Assembly: GCF_009901585.1 (NCBI RefSeq)
Contig: NZ_WXYO01000001.1
Coordinates: forward strand, 778,720 to 842,719
DNA from: Poritiphilus flavus
GTDB taxonomy: Bacteria > Bacteroidota > Bacteroidia > Flavobacteriales > Flavobacteriaceae
DNA length: 64,000 nt
Direction of reading: 5' to 3'
In this document: positions 12,201 to 20,634 of the stretch, one piece after another
How the letters are laid out: every line of letters starts with the position of its first letter
Numbering within the stretch: the stretch's first letter is position 1
Position numbers and translations under genes: made by a program
The notes under the pieces: model-generated
Seen by the model: the letters and a program-made list of their open reading frames with translations, nothing else
Told to the model about the DNA's origin: nothing
Databases searched by the model: none

Positions 12201-15200
12201 TGCCATATTCATCATCCTACCAGGCGCCGGATGTGGTTGGAGGCGATACTTCAACCTTTACCGGTCTGATCCCAGGGGTGACCTATACTTTTGTAGTTCA
12301 CGATCTTACAACAAACTGCTACTATTTTGAAACGGCGGCAACTCCGATCAATTCACCATCAAATATGACAGTGACCTCACTTGTGGAGGCCAATGTAACC
12401 TGTACGGGCGCTAACGATGGTAATGTGACCTTTACCTTTGACACTTTTGACGCGGCTGCCACCGATGTCACTTATGAGATATTCAATGCACAGTCTAACG
12501 TCACTACAGGATTCACAGGAACTTCTGGCGTAAATCCACCGGCCGGACCTATAACAGTTTCAAACTTTGCGACCCTGGCACCTGGTGTTTACTATATCTT
12601 ATTGACGGAAGTTGGCGGTGCTTTTAACGGATGTTCTATTAGTTCACCTGATTTCACTATCGACGAATCGACTAACTTACTTTCCGTTACTGCAACATCA
12701 ACTAACGACATAGATTGTGCAGATACCGGAACCATCTCTGCTGTTGCTCAATTCGGATCCGGGTCGTATGAATTTCAATTAGAGTTAGACACAGCTGCCG
12801 CGCCAACCGCCGCTACCTGGACAGGCACCAATACCACAGGTTATTTTGATGGCCTGGCCAATGATGATTATACGGTTTACGTTAAAGATTCTAACGATTG
12901 TATTCAAGACTTTGATATTACCGTCGGGCTGGATGCAAGGCCTGATATTTCCCTGGCGATTGTAGATGAGTGCGTTGCCGAAGGCACCTTTGAAGTACTT
13001 GTTACACTGGATGTCGCAGGTTTAACTCCATACCAACTTAGTTTAAACGGAGGGCCTTTCCAAAACATCACTTTTAACGGTAGTAACCAATATACCGTTA
13101 GCGGATTAAGTTCAGGACTTGGGCAGACTATTGCCGTTAGAGATCTTACCGGATGTCCGGATACGGAGACCTTCGATATTCAACCGCCGCTACAGTTTAA
13201 TGCTACACTAAGCAAGCTTCTGGATTGTTCCGTTTCACCGAATGCCGAAATAACCATAGATGTAACAGCCGGTTCCGGAAATTACGACTACGAAATTACA
13301 GGACCAGTAAACGTTGCCAGAACCGCATTACCATCTGATCCTTTCGTTTGGAACCTTGCCAGTGCTGCCGGCGCTTACACGGTCACGATCTATGATACCA
13401 GTACCGCAGTTCCTAACTGTCTGGGCTCCATTATTGTGAATGTTCCTGCAGCAGTAACGCCAGTACCGTCTATTGACTCCTTTACGGATGTTACCTGTAA
13501 TGGTGCTGATGATGGAACCATCAACGTTAGTGCGCTGGATAATGGAATAGGGCCGTTTACCTTCCAGATCATATCCGGACCGGGTAGCTCTGCCGTATTC
13601 CCGATACTGCCTACCTCCAACACCAATACCACGGCTGGCTTTACCGCTTTGGAAGGACTCGCTGCTCCGGGTATCACCTATACCATTCGGGCTACTGCCG
13701 CTAACGGATGTACTACGGATATCACTCAGGCCATCCTGCAACCTGATGCCATTGCCAATGTCAATGCTTCAGTAGTAGAGTTCGCTTGTGCTACAGGCAA
13801 CAATCCGGAGAACGCTACCATCACCATTGATGATACCGCTATTACCGGTGGAAGTGGTACCTATGTGATCTATGAGTTTATCGATGATCAGGGGACCGTA
13901 CCTACGGCTGATGATGTTATCGTACAGTCCGGACCTAACAATGTGTATATCGAAACCAATGTTGCCGGTGGTACCTATATCATCAATGTTTATGACGATA
14001 ACGGTTGTGTGGGTAGTACTACCGCGGCCATTCAGTCTTATGACGAGCTGCTGACTGCTACCGCCGCCATTACCAATCCGATCTCCTGTAACCCGGGTAT
14101 GGATGGGGAGATCACCATCACCGTTACCTCTACCGATAACAATACCGCATTGTTCGAATACAGTATTGACAATGGTGCCAACTACCAGGCCTCTAATGTC
14201 TTTGCTGGACTGGATGTCGGGGTACACGACTTTTTGATCAGACATATCAATACCGGATGTATCATCACCGCTTCAGAGACCATCCTCGATCCGAATACCT
14301 TTAGTATCGTGGCCGATGTGGTCAGTGATGTGGAATGCTTCGGTACACAAACAGGACAGGTGACCTTTGAGCTTACCGATGCTACCTATGTTGGTCCGTT
14401 TGACTGGACCATCTACGATACCAATGGTACCCCAGCCAATACCGCGGATGATATCCTGGTGCAGAACGGTACCAGCCCTACCAACGGGCCTACGGCTCCT
14501 ATTGCCCTGTTTGCAGGGGAATACCTGGTAGAGGTGACCCAAAACAACCATCCGAACTGTACCAATACAGCCCTGTTCAATATCGCAGGGCCCGCGGCTG
14601 ACATTACGGCCAATACCGAGGTCACCCCGATCACCTGTGTGGGCAATGACGGTATTATTGAAATTATTGATGTGCTCGGTGGATGGGGTGGTTATACCTA
14701 CTTCGTCGGTACCGCAGCACCTACAGGACCTGGTGACTATGTAGCCGGACCTGAGTTTACCAACCTTGCCCCTGGTACCTATGAGGCCTGGGTAAGAGAT
14801 AGTGGTGGTTGTGAAAGACAGGTACAAAACGGTATCGTGCTGGCAGACCCTGCCGCTATTACCGCTACCCTGCAGATCAACCAGGAAAACTGTACCAACT
14901 TAGAAGGGGAACTTGAAGTAGTCGGAACCACAGGTGGACAAGGTAGTAACTATACCTACCAGCTGATCCGTAACGGCGTACCTTTCGGTGCCCCGCAAAC
15001 CACTACCGTATTCTCCGGATTGGGTGAAGGTAGTTACGAAGTACAGATCACTGATCAGTGGACCTGTACCGCTACTATTGGACCTGAAGTGCTTTATGAT
15101 GAGATCAATGCTGTGGCAACGGTTGTAAAACCAATTGACTGCTCTGTAAGTCCGGGTGGTGAGATCACTATTACCCAGACAGGTGGTTCCGGAACCTATA

Positions 15201-18200
15201 GTTATACGGTTACCTGGCCAGACCTTGTAACAACAAGTACAAATGCGACAGGGGTATTTACCGGCCTGACCCAGGTAGGAACCTATTCCTTTACCATAAC
15301 AGACCAGGCTGTTGGACATATGTGTGTGGCAACTATCACCCAGGATCTGGATCCTGCTGTATTGCCAGTACCAGCTGTTGATTCCTTTACCAATGTGACC
15401 TGTAATGGTGCGGATGATGGAACCATCAACGTTAGTGCACTGGATAATGGAATAGGGCCGTTTACCTTCCAGATCATATCCGGACCGGGTAGCTCTGCCG
15501 CTTTCCCGATACTGCCTACCTCCAACACCAATACCACAGCTAGCTTTACCGCTTTGGAAGGACTCGCTGCTCCGGGTATCACCTATACCATCCGGGCTAC
15601 TGCCGCTAACGGATGTACTACCGATATCACTCAGGTGATCCTGCAACCTGATGCCATTGCCAATGTCAATGCTTCTGTAGTAGAGTTCGCTTGTGCTACA
15701 GGGAACAATCCGGAGAACGCTACCATCACCATTGATGATACCGCTATTACCGGTGGAAGTGGTACTTATGTGATCTATGAGTTTATCAACGATCAGGGTA
15801 CCCTGCCTACGGCTGATGATGTTATCGTACAGTCCGGACCTAACAATGTCTACACTGAAACCAATGTTGCAGGGGGTACCTATATCATCAATGTTTATGA
15901 CGATAACGGTTGTGTGGGTAGTACTACCGCGGCCATTCAGTCTTATGACGAGCTGCTGACTGCTACCGCCGCCATTACCAATCCGATCTCCTGTAACCCG
16001 GGTATGGATGGGGAGATCACCATCACCGTTACCTCTACCGATAACAATACCGCATTGTTCGAATACAGTATTGACAATGGTGCCAACTACCAGGCCTCTA
16101 ATGTCTTTGCTGGACTGGATGTCGGGGTACACGACTTTTTGATCAGACATATCAATACCGGATGTATCATCACCGCTTCAGAGACCATCCTCGATCCGAA
16201 TACCTTTAGTATCGTGGCCGATGTGGTCAGTGATGTGGAATGCTTCGGTACACAAACAGGACAGGTGACCTTTGAGCTTACCGATGCTACCTATGTTGGT
16301 CCGTTTGACTGGACCATCTACGATACCAATGGTACCCCAGCCAATACCGCGGATGATATCCTGGTGCAGAACGGTACCAGCCCTACCAACGGGCCTACGG
16401 CTCCTATTGCCCTGTTTGCAGGGGAATACCTGGTAGAGGTGACCCAAAACAACCATCCGAACTGTACCAATACAGCCCTGTTCAATATCGCAGGGCCCGC
16501 GGCTGACATTACGGCCAATACCGAGGTCACCCCGATCACCTGTGTGGGCAATGACGGTATTATTGAAATTATTGATGTGCTCGGTGGATGGGGTGGTTAT
16601 ACCTACTTCGTCGGTACCGCAGCACCTACAGGACCTGGTGACTATGTAGCCGGACCTGAGTTTACCAACCTTGCCCCTGGTACCTATGAGGCCTGGGTAA
16701 GAGATAGTGGTGGTTGTGAAAGACAGGTACAAAACGGTATCGTGCTGGCAGACCCTGCCGCTATTACCGCTACCCTGCAGATCAACCAGGAAAACTGTAC
16801 CAACTTAGAAGGGGAACTTGAAGTAGTCGGAACCACAGGTGGACAAGGTAGTAACTATACCTACCAGCTGATCCGTAACGGCGTACCTTTCGGTGCCCCG
16901 CAAACCACTACCGTATTCTCCGGATTGGGTGAAGGTAGTTACGAAGTACAGATCACTGATCAGTGGACCTGTACCGCTACTATTGGACCTGAAGTGCTTT
17001 ATGAAGAAATGCAACTGACCAGTACTGTGGTTAAGCCTATCGATTGTTTAACAACTCCTGAAGGCGAAGTAACTATTACTGTAGCCGGAGGTTCTGGAAA
17101 CTTTGATTTCACGGTAACTTTCCCGGATCTGGTAACAACCGCATCTAACGCTACGGGAGTGTTTGCCGGCCTGGATCAGGCAGGTACCTACACCTTCGTA
17201 GTAACGGATCTGAATACGACAACACCTGTTTGTACCAAAACCATCACCCAGGATCTGGATGCGGCTACACTGCCAATGCTGGATGTGCCTACAAGGATTC
17301 ACGTTTCCTGTAACGGTCTTGCAGATGGGGAAGTGACAATAAATCTGTTACCAGTAGCTCCAGGTGTAAACGATCAACCAGTTTATACTTACACCCTATA
17401 CGACGCTACCAGGACTGTTGTGTTGCAACCTACACAAACCAGTCCAACATTCAGTGGCCTTGCCGCAAACACCTACGAAGTTCAGGTGCTTTCCGGAAGG
17501 AGCTGTGAGGAATGGCAAACTATCGTTATTAATGAGCCTGCAGTATTGACTGCAAGTGCTGTGGCAACCGCATTTGCCTGCGATGCCAGCAATACGGCGA
17601 CTACATCCACTATAACCGTTACTGCCGGAGGTGGAACAGCGCCTTATTTGTACAGTATTGACAATGTAAACTTCCAGGCTTCCAATACTTTTGATATTGT
17701 AGATAACGGTGCAATACAGAACATTACGGTGTATGTTACAGACGCCAATGGATGTGCCCAGACAGACAATGTGGTTCTGGATCCATTGAATGTCTTTACG
17801 GCTGCAGTTGCCCAGATCAATGCGATTACCTGCCCTAACCCGGAATTGGTGGAGATCACAGTTACGGACAATGGCAACCCGGCCAATACTTATACCTATG
17901 AGTTGCTACCTACGGGTAATCCGAACGGTACTTTTGTTGGAAATCCAACTCCGATTACCGCCCGATACGAAATAAACGCTCCGGGAACTTATACCTTCCG
18001 GGTAACGGACAATGCTACGGGATGTTATGTAGACACAGCTCCTTATACCATTGCACCATATGACCTGATTGAGGTCATCGCGACGGCGACTACCCAGGTG
18101 ACTTGTTTTGGAGGAACTGATGGAGAACTTAGCCTGCAGGTTAACAATTATACCGGAACCTACGACTATCAGATATTCGATAGCCTCGGAAATCCTGTTG

Positions 18201-20614
18201 GAGGTGTGGTTTCTACGGATACTTCCGTTAACCCAAGGACCATTACGGGTCTGCCCGGGGGTAATTTCTATGTGAATGTCGTGGAAACTGATGCGGCCAG
18301 CACTTTCTGTGATGACGATTCCAATACAGTGACCATCGGTTCTCCTGATATGCCGCTAAATGTGACAGTTACCGCTGTGGCGGAGGCTACATGTACGGAT
18401 GATCAGGGAGAGATCCTGGTAGAGATCACAGGAGGCTACGCCCCTTATGACATTGTGTTGACCAATACAACCACTACGCAGTCTTATCCTGTAAACGGCG
18501 TAACCAGCAGCCAGTTATTTACTGGTCTTTCCGCGGGAGATTATACCGTTGCTGTTACAGACAATGGTGGCTGTCCGGATGTTCAGAATTTACCGAACTT
18601 CCTGGTGCCGGCCATTCCAATTACAGCAGACATAACGCCGCTTAATACCATGCTGACCTGTTATGGAGATACCAACGGTACGGTTAGCGCGATCAATGTG
18701 CTCAACGGTAGTGGTTCTTACCAGTATCAACTAAACTATTACGATGCCACGGGTACTACAATTACCTTCACCAGTGGAGCCCAGGTAAGCCCAATATTTG
18801 ACAATCTTGGAGCGGGCATCTATTCCATCACGGTAACCGATGGTTGGAATTGTGATGATGAAACCGACCAGGCAGTGATCACTGAACCAACAGAGGTAAT
18901 GAGTTCCCTGATACAGCTGAGCGCAATGACCTGTAACAACAATGCTCAGATAGAACTAACGGCTACAGGTGGTACCGGGCCTTACCAATGGAGTACGGAT
19001 CAGGTAACCTATAGTGCCTTTAACCTGCTCAACGGCCCGGATACTCATGTGGTCACCGTTACCGATGGCGCTTACCAGTTCTATGTGATTGATGCCGCAG
19101 GCTGTGAGGCCATGATCTCCAATGAGATAACCATAGATCCTATCATCCCGCTGGATATTACAGTGGATGATAGCGCGGCAACCGTAAATTGTACAGGTGA
19201 AGCCTCTGCCAGTTTTATCGCCACAGCCACAGGAGGGCTAGGAAACTATTCATACGAACTTTACACGGATGCCGGACTGACCAATTTAATTGCAGGTCCT
19301 CAGCCTGATGGGCAATTCTCTAATCTGATCGCCGGTAATTACTTTGTACGGGTAACCAGTGTGGATTGTGAAACCAGCTATGGCCCTGTAGTGATCACGG
19401 AACCAGCTCCGCTTCAAATCGATCGTCAGGAGTTTACAGATGTAACCTGCTTTGGAGAGAACGATGGAACAATCGTAGTAGAAGTATCCGGTGGAACAGG
19501 TACTATTTACTATGCGATTTCGCCTAACCTGGATCAATTTGATACGGAGAATGTCTTTACAGACCTGGAACCCGGTGTTTACGATGTAATCGCACAGGAT
19601 GAGAACGGATGCTTTATACCCTTCCAGTTCACCCTTGTAGAACCTACTCCGCTGGATGTTAGCTATACTACGCTTCCGGAGATCTGCGCTGGTAATAACG
19701 ATGGTTCGGTTACTGTAACCATCACTGGAGGAACTGCCCCGTATCGCACAGCGCTGAATTCCAATGCGGATGCCGATTTTGTACAGGATCTGTTTACATA
19801 CTCAGACCTGGCGCCAGGTACTTATGCCATGTTCATAAGGGACGCCCAGGATTGTGAAACCAATGTGATCTTTGAAATAGAAGCGGGAGTAAACCTCAAT
19901 GCCGTTGTTGAACCGGTTTATGAATGTGATGGTGATACTCCGGACAACTATATCAATATCACCATGGAGGATCCGTCGGTACTTGGATCCATCATGTACG
20001 CTCTGGATTCTACGGACCCAATGGACATGCAACTGAACCCTGATTTCAGGAATATTGCGCCTGGATCCCATTTCGTAGCAATTTCGCATGCTAACGGATG
20101 TATACAGACCGTAGATTTTGAAATAGAAGGCTTTGAACCTCTTACCCTGACGCTTGAACAAAATCAGATCAACGAAATCACCGCAGTAGCCAGTGGTGGA
20201 AGACAGGAATACACCTTCATTTTTGACGGTGAGAATAATGGAAACCAGAATACTTATTTCATCAACAGAACGGACACCTTTACAGTAACCGTTATCGATG
20301 AGAACGGTTGTGAGGTTTCGGCACAAATAGATATGGAGTTCATTGATATTGAGATTCCGACCTTTTTCACCCCAGATGGAAATGGCCAGAATGATTACTG
20401 GATTCCAGAGAATATTGAAATCTTCCCGGAGATACTAATGATCATATTTGACCGTTATGGTAGAGAGGTCTACCGAATGGGATACGGTGACCGTGGATGG
20501 GACGGTATTTATAACAATACCGAACTTCCGACCGGAGATTACTGGTACATCATTAAGCTCCAGGGAGAACGTGACGACAGGGAATTTGTCGGACATTTTA
20601 CCCTGTACAGATAA
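3245..20614 (+). CDS. Giant SprB-like gliding/adhesion protein with T9SS type B sorting domain (5789 aa)
   Basis: A 17.4-kb gene for a secreted repeat adhesin. Residues 1-29 are a signal peptide (hydrophobic LLLFLVFVGFQ, cleavage near LRG). Residues ~30-385 form the N-terminal globular region seen in SprB-type proteins; ~389-505 resemble a DUF11-type beta-sandwich (LLEKRVEDIGG, VLDYVLSFQNTG). Then come several dozen SprB-type repeats of ~75-95 residues, each with a TCxGxxDG-like start, a YxYSIDxGxxY core, FxGLxxGTYxVxVxDxNGC and usually two cysteines. Residues ~5703-5789 are the CHU_C/type B sorting domain (IPTFFTPDGNGQNDYW, then DRYGREVYRM). F. johnsoniae SprB, the gliding adhesin moved along the cell surface, is similar in build and is also followed by sprF. 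The gene contains two large tandem duplications (listed separately). The adhesin class is firm; an actual gliding role is inference, since no gld genes are in the window. Confidence 0.93.
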   Translation: MRPNLTTINLRHCLLLFLVFVGFQALRGQEVPFSARLNDGGNNYINIKGDYTFLSNTVMNRRNNSRDANDNYNGTSSNNNLHIEYVDIDGDPTTFSSSSSTLTVPACSQIYWAGLYWAGNYDRDVVNSRYTSSLPNDSNRYDFTQIKFRMPGGSYIDIQADNSADPAGEEDEIIIDGFNTVNNDPYVCFRDVTTLLQGLADPNGEYFVANVRGTRGRTSYGVAGWTLVIIYENPTLPGRYISVFDGYEGVTTNSGDSVADIDVVGFNTIPVGPVQARIGVNVIEGEYSLSGDTFSIETPMNPGFTNLSNSGNPANNFFNANITIDGNNVTTRNINGTNSMGYDADIFDVNNPSNSLIANGDTQATLRLSTSSDWFASFLVTFGIDIIEPDILLEKRVEDIGGNDITGAGVNLGQVLDYVLSFQNTGNDDATNYTIRDVLPVNVTLDETNMTLPTGVTYTFDPATRTVLFNIPDNLVEEGDPFSSIRMRVEVAENCFDFIDACTDLIENLAYSTYEGVINDNQISDDPSVSDFDNCGFVTPGATNFLLDDLSACDFSRTVELCGANVVLDAGDNFDSYIWYIDENGDGLIDAGDTVITDGDPDNDPSTLLVTQPNTYIVDKIVADPCKGFQEIITVVAFGAGQPNPISELINDTTNTVDGQVLICPNDGEELPEIFLCGLNDTELIQVNIPDATSIVWEQLDQASCTASIPDCANRDASCTWNNVGTGNDFTASDAGEYRMSVNYLNGCFATYYFNIFKNPLNPQYTSSDIICTTPGNITVTNMPVDYEYQLLDATNGTILVPFSAANGPSFNITTNGAYRVEMRQQGVVDGCVFFLDNIGILDRDFQVDVTTRDTDCSGLGEISISVLNVEPQYTYEISQGGTTVDTHGPVSDNNYTFQNLNPGTYDILVTTDDGCNHTEQVTINDLSDLDLQATISQHISCREGNIQMNSTGGQTPHVYAIWQYVDEGGITQISYPDVASIPASEFQTSVIFDILDPGNYTFVVVDRNNCTDFSNEVTITLVPDVVYTTGSTDETCFGASDGTISYNVTDTNGYQVTFFLIDNTGTEIDSNSSGQFTGLPQGDYQVRLNQRKGSSSCDFFEDFTISGPLNAVSGTAAIVQDYTCLQNGIIEAQGAAGGTAPYEYSIDGVNFVSGAGAETFSGLTDGTYSITIRDANGCVFVTNSVTLDPLNEPSDLTFTSTTPNCPALTSDVTVTVVDGNTPFVFEIIAPSAIAATSITGNSADFDGLAPDTYTFRVTDNKGCTYDENFTIPPVSPIDVVGQLISNVTCFGGTDGEGLFTVSGFNTSYDYNITGPATFNGNAETNTTIPLPNLAAGTYSITVTDNNTNCTDTASFTVNGPAAALDLTATETQPTCTDSGSAILVATDGWGSYDYSLTYPDGITVVTNTTGNFNNLTQTGLYNALVTDANGCTDTATFTLNAAIAPVLSVTPNDVCYDSGVGLTLTATVTSGGDGNYQYRINGGAYDTNNVFTGLGPGTYTVDVVDGNNCTGTDTITINPELTVSASAPNITSCGTDTDISITAAGGDGNYVYAVVADAVVPVPGDFGAASTITVTGAGDYDVYVRDNNGVVTFCEAAFDITIAQDSPIVITPTVTDILCFGDATGQISLAIAGGAAPFEYSIDNGTNYQTTADFVNLTAGTYPVRVRDTNGCEQTASVVVNEPALLVAEAAITQTYTCLQLGEITVGSVTPTAGGSGDYQYSLNGGAWTAVTTGGTVFAGLIDGTYSIRVRDANAVTCFITLPDVIIPPLPVEPTLSTSVAYNCDGTGNVTVLPNDPSYTYSIDAGAPQASNVFNNVAVGPHTITVNYGSGCTVDTTVNVEPGNAFDASITNFTNLSCNAAADGTITFEVENFDAVNGFEYSVNGGGFSAPQTASPITVNGLSAGLVTIVVRDVLDNTCSITLNETLTEPAVLVAAASITDPFTCNNTGATITASATGGTPTYEYQLEDGVGGVITAYQAGTTFTALAAGDYIIRVRDTNGCEDPIDAVITVVAPNNPTFTTTATACYSGANDATIQVDVTSIPGNGGFQFSLNGGPWITPTPATATTHTFSNLAAGAYTIDVRDQFGCAAPQQNVTINPALSLSASAPNITSCGTDTDISITAAGGDGNYVYAVVADAVVPVPGDFGAASTITVTGAGDYDVYVRDNNGVVTFCEAAFDITIAQDAPIVITPTVTDILCFGDATGQISLAIAGGAAPFEYSIDNGTNYQTTADFVNLTAGTYPVRVRDTNGCEQTASVVVNEPALLVAEAAITQTYTCLQLGEITVGSVTPTAGGSGDYQYSLNGGAWTAVTTGGTVFAGLIDGTYSIRVRDANAVTCFITLPDVIIPPLPVEPTLSTSVAYNCDGTGNVTVLPNDPSYTYSIDAGAPQASNVFNNVAVGPHTITVNYGSGCTVDTTVNVEPGNAFDASITNFTNLSCNAAADGTITFEVENFDAVNGFEYSVNGGGFSAPQTASPITVNGLSAGLVTIVVRDVLDNTCSITLNETLTEPAVLVAAASITDPFTCNNTGATITASATGGTPTYEYQLEDGVGGVITAYQAGTTFTALAAGDYIVRVRDTNGCEDPIDAVITVVAPNNPTFTTTATACYSGANDATIQVDVTSIPGNGGFQFSLNGGPWITPTPATATTHTFSNLAAGAYTIDVRDQFGCVAPQQNVTINPQLTANSVLTTDLTCLASATITINANGGSGAYSYEWSDDAGVTYNSTSFAGNVFSTNTAGTYQFRVTDTTAPTACTVVTNAVIVTPADTPVITSVTPTHVLCNGDTTGSLDVVIDTSIGAPPYVINVLETGTPTNYGTQTAGLPAGNYEVTITDDKGCVSAPFAVTITEPNAISYSINLVPITCNPATGTDPGSIGVTGLTGGVAEYTYHLTGNNGYSASYTTTAGGEDYTFTILEFGIYEVDVVDANGCNLRTTNIIASPPNDLDIDVSTVTASCAAGGTAIVTVSSAVGSGNYEFAILETYAVPYSSSYQAPDVVGGDTSTFTGLIPGVTYTFVVHDLTTNCYYFETAATPINSPSNMTVTSLVEANVTCTGANDGNVTFTFDTFDAAATDVTYEIFNAQSNVTTGFTGTSGVNPPAGPITVSNFATLAPGVYYILLTEVGGAFNGCSISSPDFTIDESTNLLSVTATSTNDIDCADTGTISAVAQFGSGSYEFQLELDTAAAPTAATWTGTNTTGYFDGLANDDYTVYVKDSNDCIQDFDITVGLDARPDISLAIVDECVAEGTFEVLVTLDVAGLTPYQLSLNGGPFQNITFNGSNQYTVSGLSSGLGQTIAVRDLTGCPDTETFDIQPPLQFNATLSKLLDCSVSPNAEITIDVTAGSGNYDYEITGPVNVARTALPSDPFVWNLASAAGAYTVTIYDTSTAVPNCLGSIIVNVPAAVTPVPSIDSFTDVTCNGADDGTINVSALDNGIGPFTFQIISGPGSSAVFPILPTSNTNTTAGFTALEGLAAPGITYTIRATAANGCTTDITQAILQPDAIANVNASVVEFACATGNNPENATITIDDTAITGGSGTYVIYEFIDDQGTVPTADDVIVQSGPNNVYIETNVAGGTYIINVYDDNGCVGSTTAAIQSYDELLTATAAITNPISCNPGMDGEITITVTSTDNNTALFEYSIDNGANYQASNVFAGLDVGVHDFLIRHINTGCIITASETILDPNTFSIVADVVSDVECFGTQTGQVTFELTDATYVGPFDWTIYDTNGTPANTADDILVQNGTSPTNGPTAPIALFAGEYLVEVTQNNHPNCTNTALFNIAGPAADITANTEVTPITCVGNDGIIEIIDVLGGWGGYTYFVGTAAPTGPGDYVAGPEFTNLAPGTYEAWVRDSGGCERQVQNGIVLADPAAITATLQINQENCTNLEGELEVVGTTGGQGSNYTYQLIRNGVPFGAPQTTTVFSGLGEGSYEVQITDQWTCTATIGPEVLYDEINAVATVVKPIDCSVSPGGEITITQTGGSGTYSYTVTWPDLVTTSTNATGVFTGLTQVGTYSFTITDQAVGHMCVATITQDLDPAVLPVPAVDSFTNVTCNGADDGTINVSALDNGIGPFTFQIISGPGSSAAFPILPTSNTNTTASFTALEGLAAPGITYTIRATAANGCTTDITQVILQPDAIANVNASVVEFACATGNNPENATITIDDTAITGGSGTYVIYEFINDQGTLPTADDVIVQSGPNNVYTETNVAGGTYIINVYDDNGCVGSTTAAIQSYDELLTATAAITNPISCNPGMDGEITITVTSTDNNTALFEYSIDNGANYQASNVFAGLDVGVHDFLIRHINTGCIITASETILDPNTFSIVADVVSDVECFGTQTGQVTFELTDATYVGPFDWTIYDTNGTPANTADDILVQNGTSPTNGPTAPIALFAGEYLVEVTQNNHPNCTNTALFNIAGPAADITANTEVTPITCVGNDGIIEIIDVLGGWGGYTYFVGTAAPTGPGDYVAGPEFTNLAPGTYEAWVRDSGGCERQVQNGIVLADPAAITATLQINQENCTNLEGELEVVGTTGGQGSNYTYQLIRNGVPFGAPQTTTVFSGLGEGSYEVQITDQWTCTATIGPEVLYEEMQLTSTVVKPIDCLTTPEGEVTITVAGGSGNFDFTVTFPDLVTTASNATGVFAGLDQAGTYTFVVTDLNTTTPVCTKTITQDLDAATLPMLDVPTRIHVSCNGLADGEVTINLLPVAPGVNDQPVYTYTLYDATRTVVLQPTQTSPTFSGLAANTYEVQVLSGRSCEEWQTIVINEPAVLTASAVATAFACDASNTATTSTITVTAGGGTAPYLYSIDNVNFQASNTFDIVDNGAIQNITVYVTDANGCAQTDNVVLDPLNVFTAAVAQINAITCPNPELVEITVTDNGNPANTYTYELLPTGNPNGTFVGNPTPITARYEINAPGTYTFRVTDNATGCYVDTAPYTIAPYDLIEVIATATTQVTCFGGTDGELSLQVNNYTGTYDYQIFDSLGNPVGGVVSTDTSVNPRTITGLPGGNFYVNVVETDAASTFCDDDSNTVTIGSPDMPLNVTVTAVAEATCTDDQGEILVEITGGYAPYDIVLTNTTTTQSYPVNGVTSSQLFTGLSAGDYTVAVTDNGGCPDVQNLPNFLVPAIPITADITPLNTMLTCYGDTNGTVSAINVLNGSGSYQYQLNYYDATGTTITFTSGAQVSPIFDNLGAGIYSITVTDGWNCDDETDQAVITEPTEVMSSLIQLSAMTCNNNAQIELTATGGTGPYQWSTDQVTYSAFNLLNGPDTHVVTVTDGAYQFYVIDAAGCEAMISNEITIDPIIPLDITVDDSAATVNCTGEASASFIATATGGLGNYSYELYTDAGLTNLIAGPQPDGQFSNLIAGNYFVRVTSVDCETSYGPVVITEPAPLQIDRQEFTDVTCFGENDGTIVVEVSGGTGTIYYAISPNLDQFDTENVFTDLEPGVYDVIAQDENGCFIPFQFTLVEPTPLDVSYTTLPEICAGNNDGSVTVTITGGTAPYRTALNSNADADFVQDLFTYSDLAPGTYAMFIRDAQDCETNVIFEIEAGVNLNAVVEPVYECDGDTPDNYINITMEDPSVLGSIMYALDSTDPMDMQLNPDFRNIAPGSHFVAISHANGCIQTVDFEIEGFEPLTLTLEQNQINEITAVASGGRQEYTFIFDGENNGNQNTYFINRTDTFTVTVIDENGCEVSAQIDMEFIDIEIPTFFTPDGNGQNDYWIPENIEIFPEILMIIFDRYGREVYRMGYGDRGWDGIYNNTELPTGDYWYIIKLQGERDDREFVGHFTLYR
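7793..11278 (+). repeat. In-frame tandem duplication A inside the giant adhesin gene (2 x 1743 bp)
   Basis: Bases 7793-9535 and 9536-11278 are two direct copies of a 581-residue block. Junctions fall at the same motif each time: TINP-(E/A/Q)-L at 7793, 9536 and 11279, so the frame is kept. The copies are nearly identical, with scattered mostly silent changes (for example a Ser/Ala difference in IAQD(S/A)PIVITP). Each block covers roughly six or seven SprB repeats. Unequal crossing-over between short homologous repeat junctions is the likely origin. Confidence 0.92.
13463..17272 (+). repeat. In-frame tandem duplication B inside the giant adhesin gene (2 x 1905 bp) with an identical core
   Basis: Bases ~13463-15367 and ~15368-17272 are two copies of a 635-residue block. 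The part 13970-15099 versus 15875-17004 (1130 bp) is identical in every base I compared, including third codon positions. The 5' part differs at scattered sites and the last ~270 bp of each unit (VVKPIDC... to ...TQDLD) are clearly diverged. Such a sharp identity block inside older repeats suggests recent gene conversion, or alternatively an assembly collapse or copying artefact. Outer boundaries are approximate. Confidence 0.9.
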
Positions 20615-20634
20615 AAATCTTAACCTACAGAATT

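Noticed and set aside
13328..16732. Long minus-strand frames (137-416 codons) under duplication B
   Set aside because: Same reason: antisense shadows that repeat with the 1905-bp unit and have no start signal or family.
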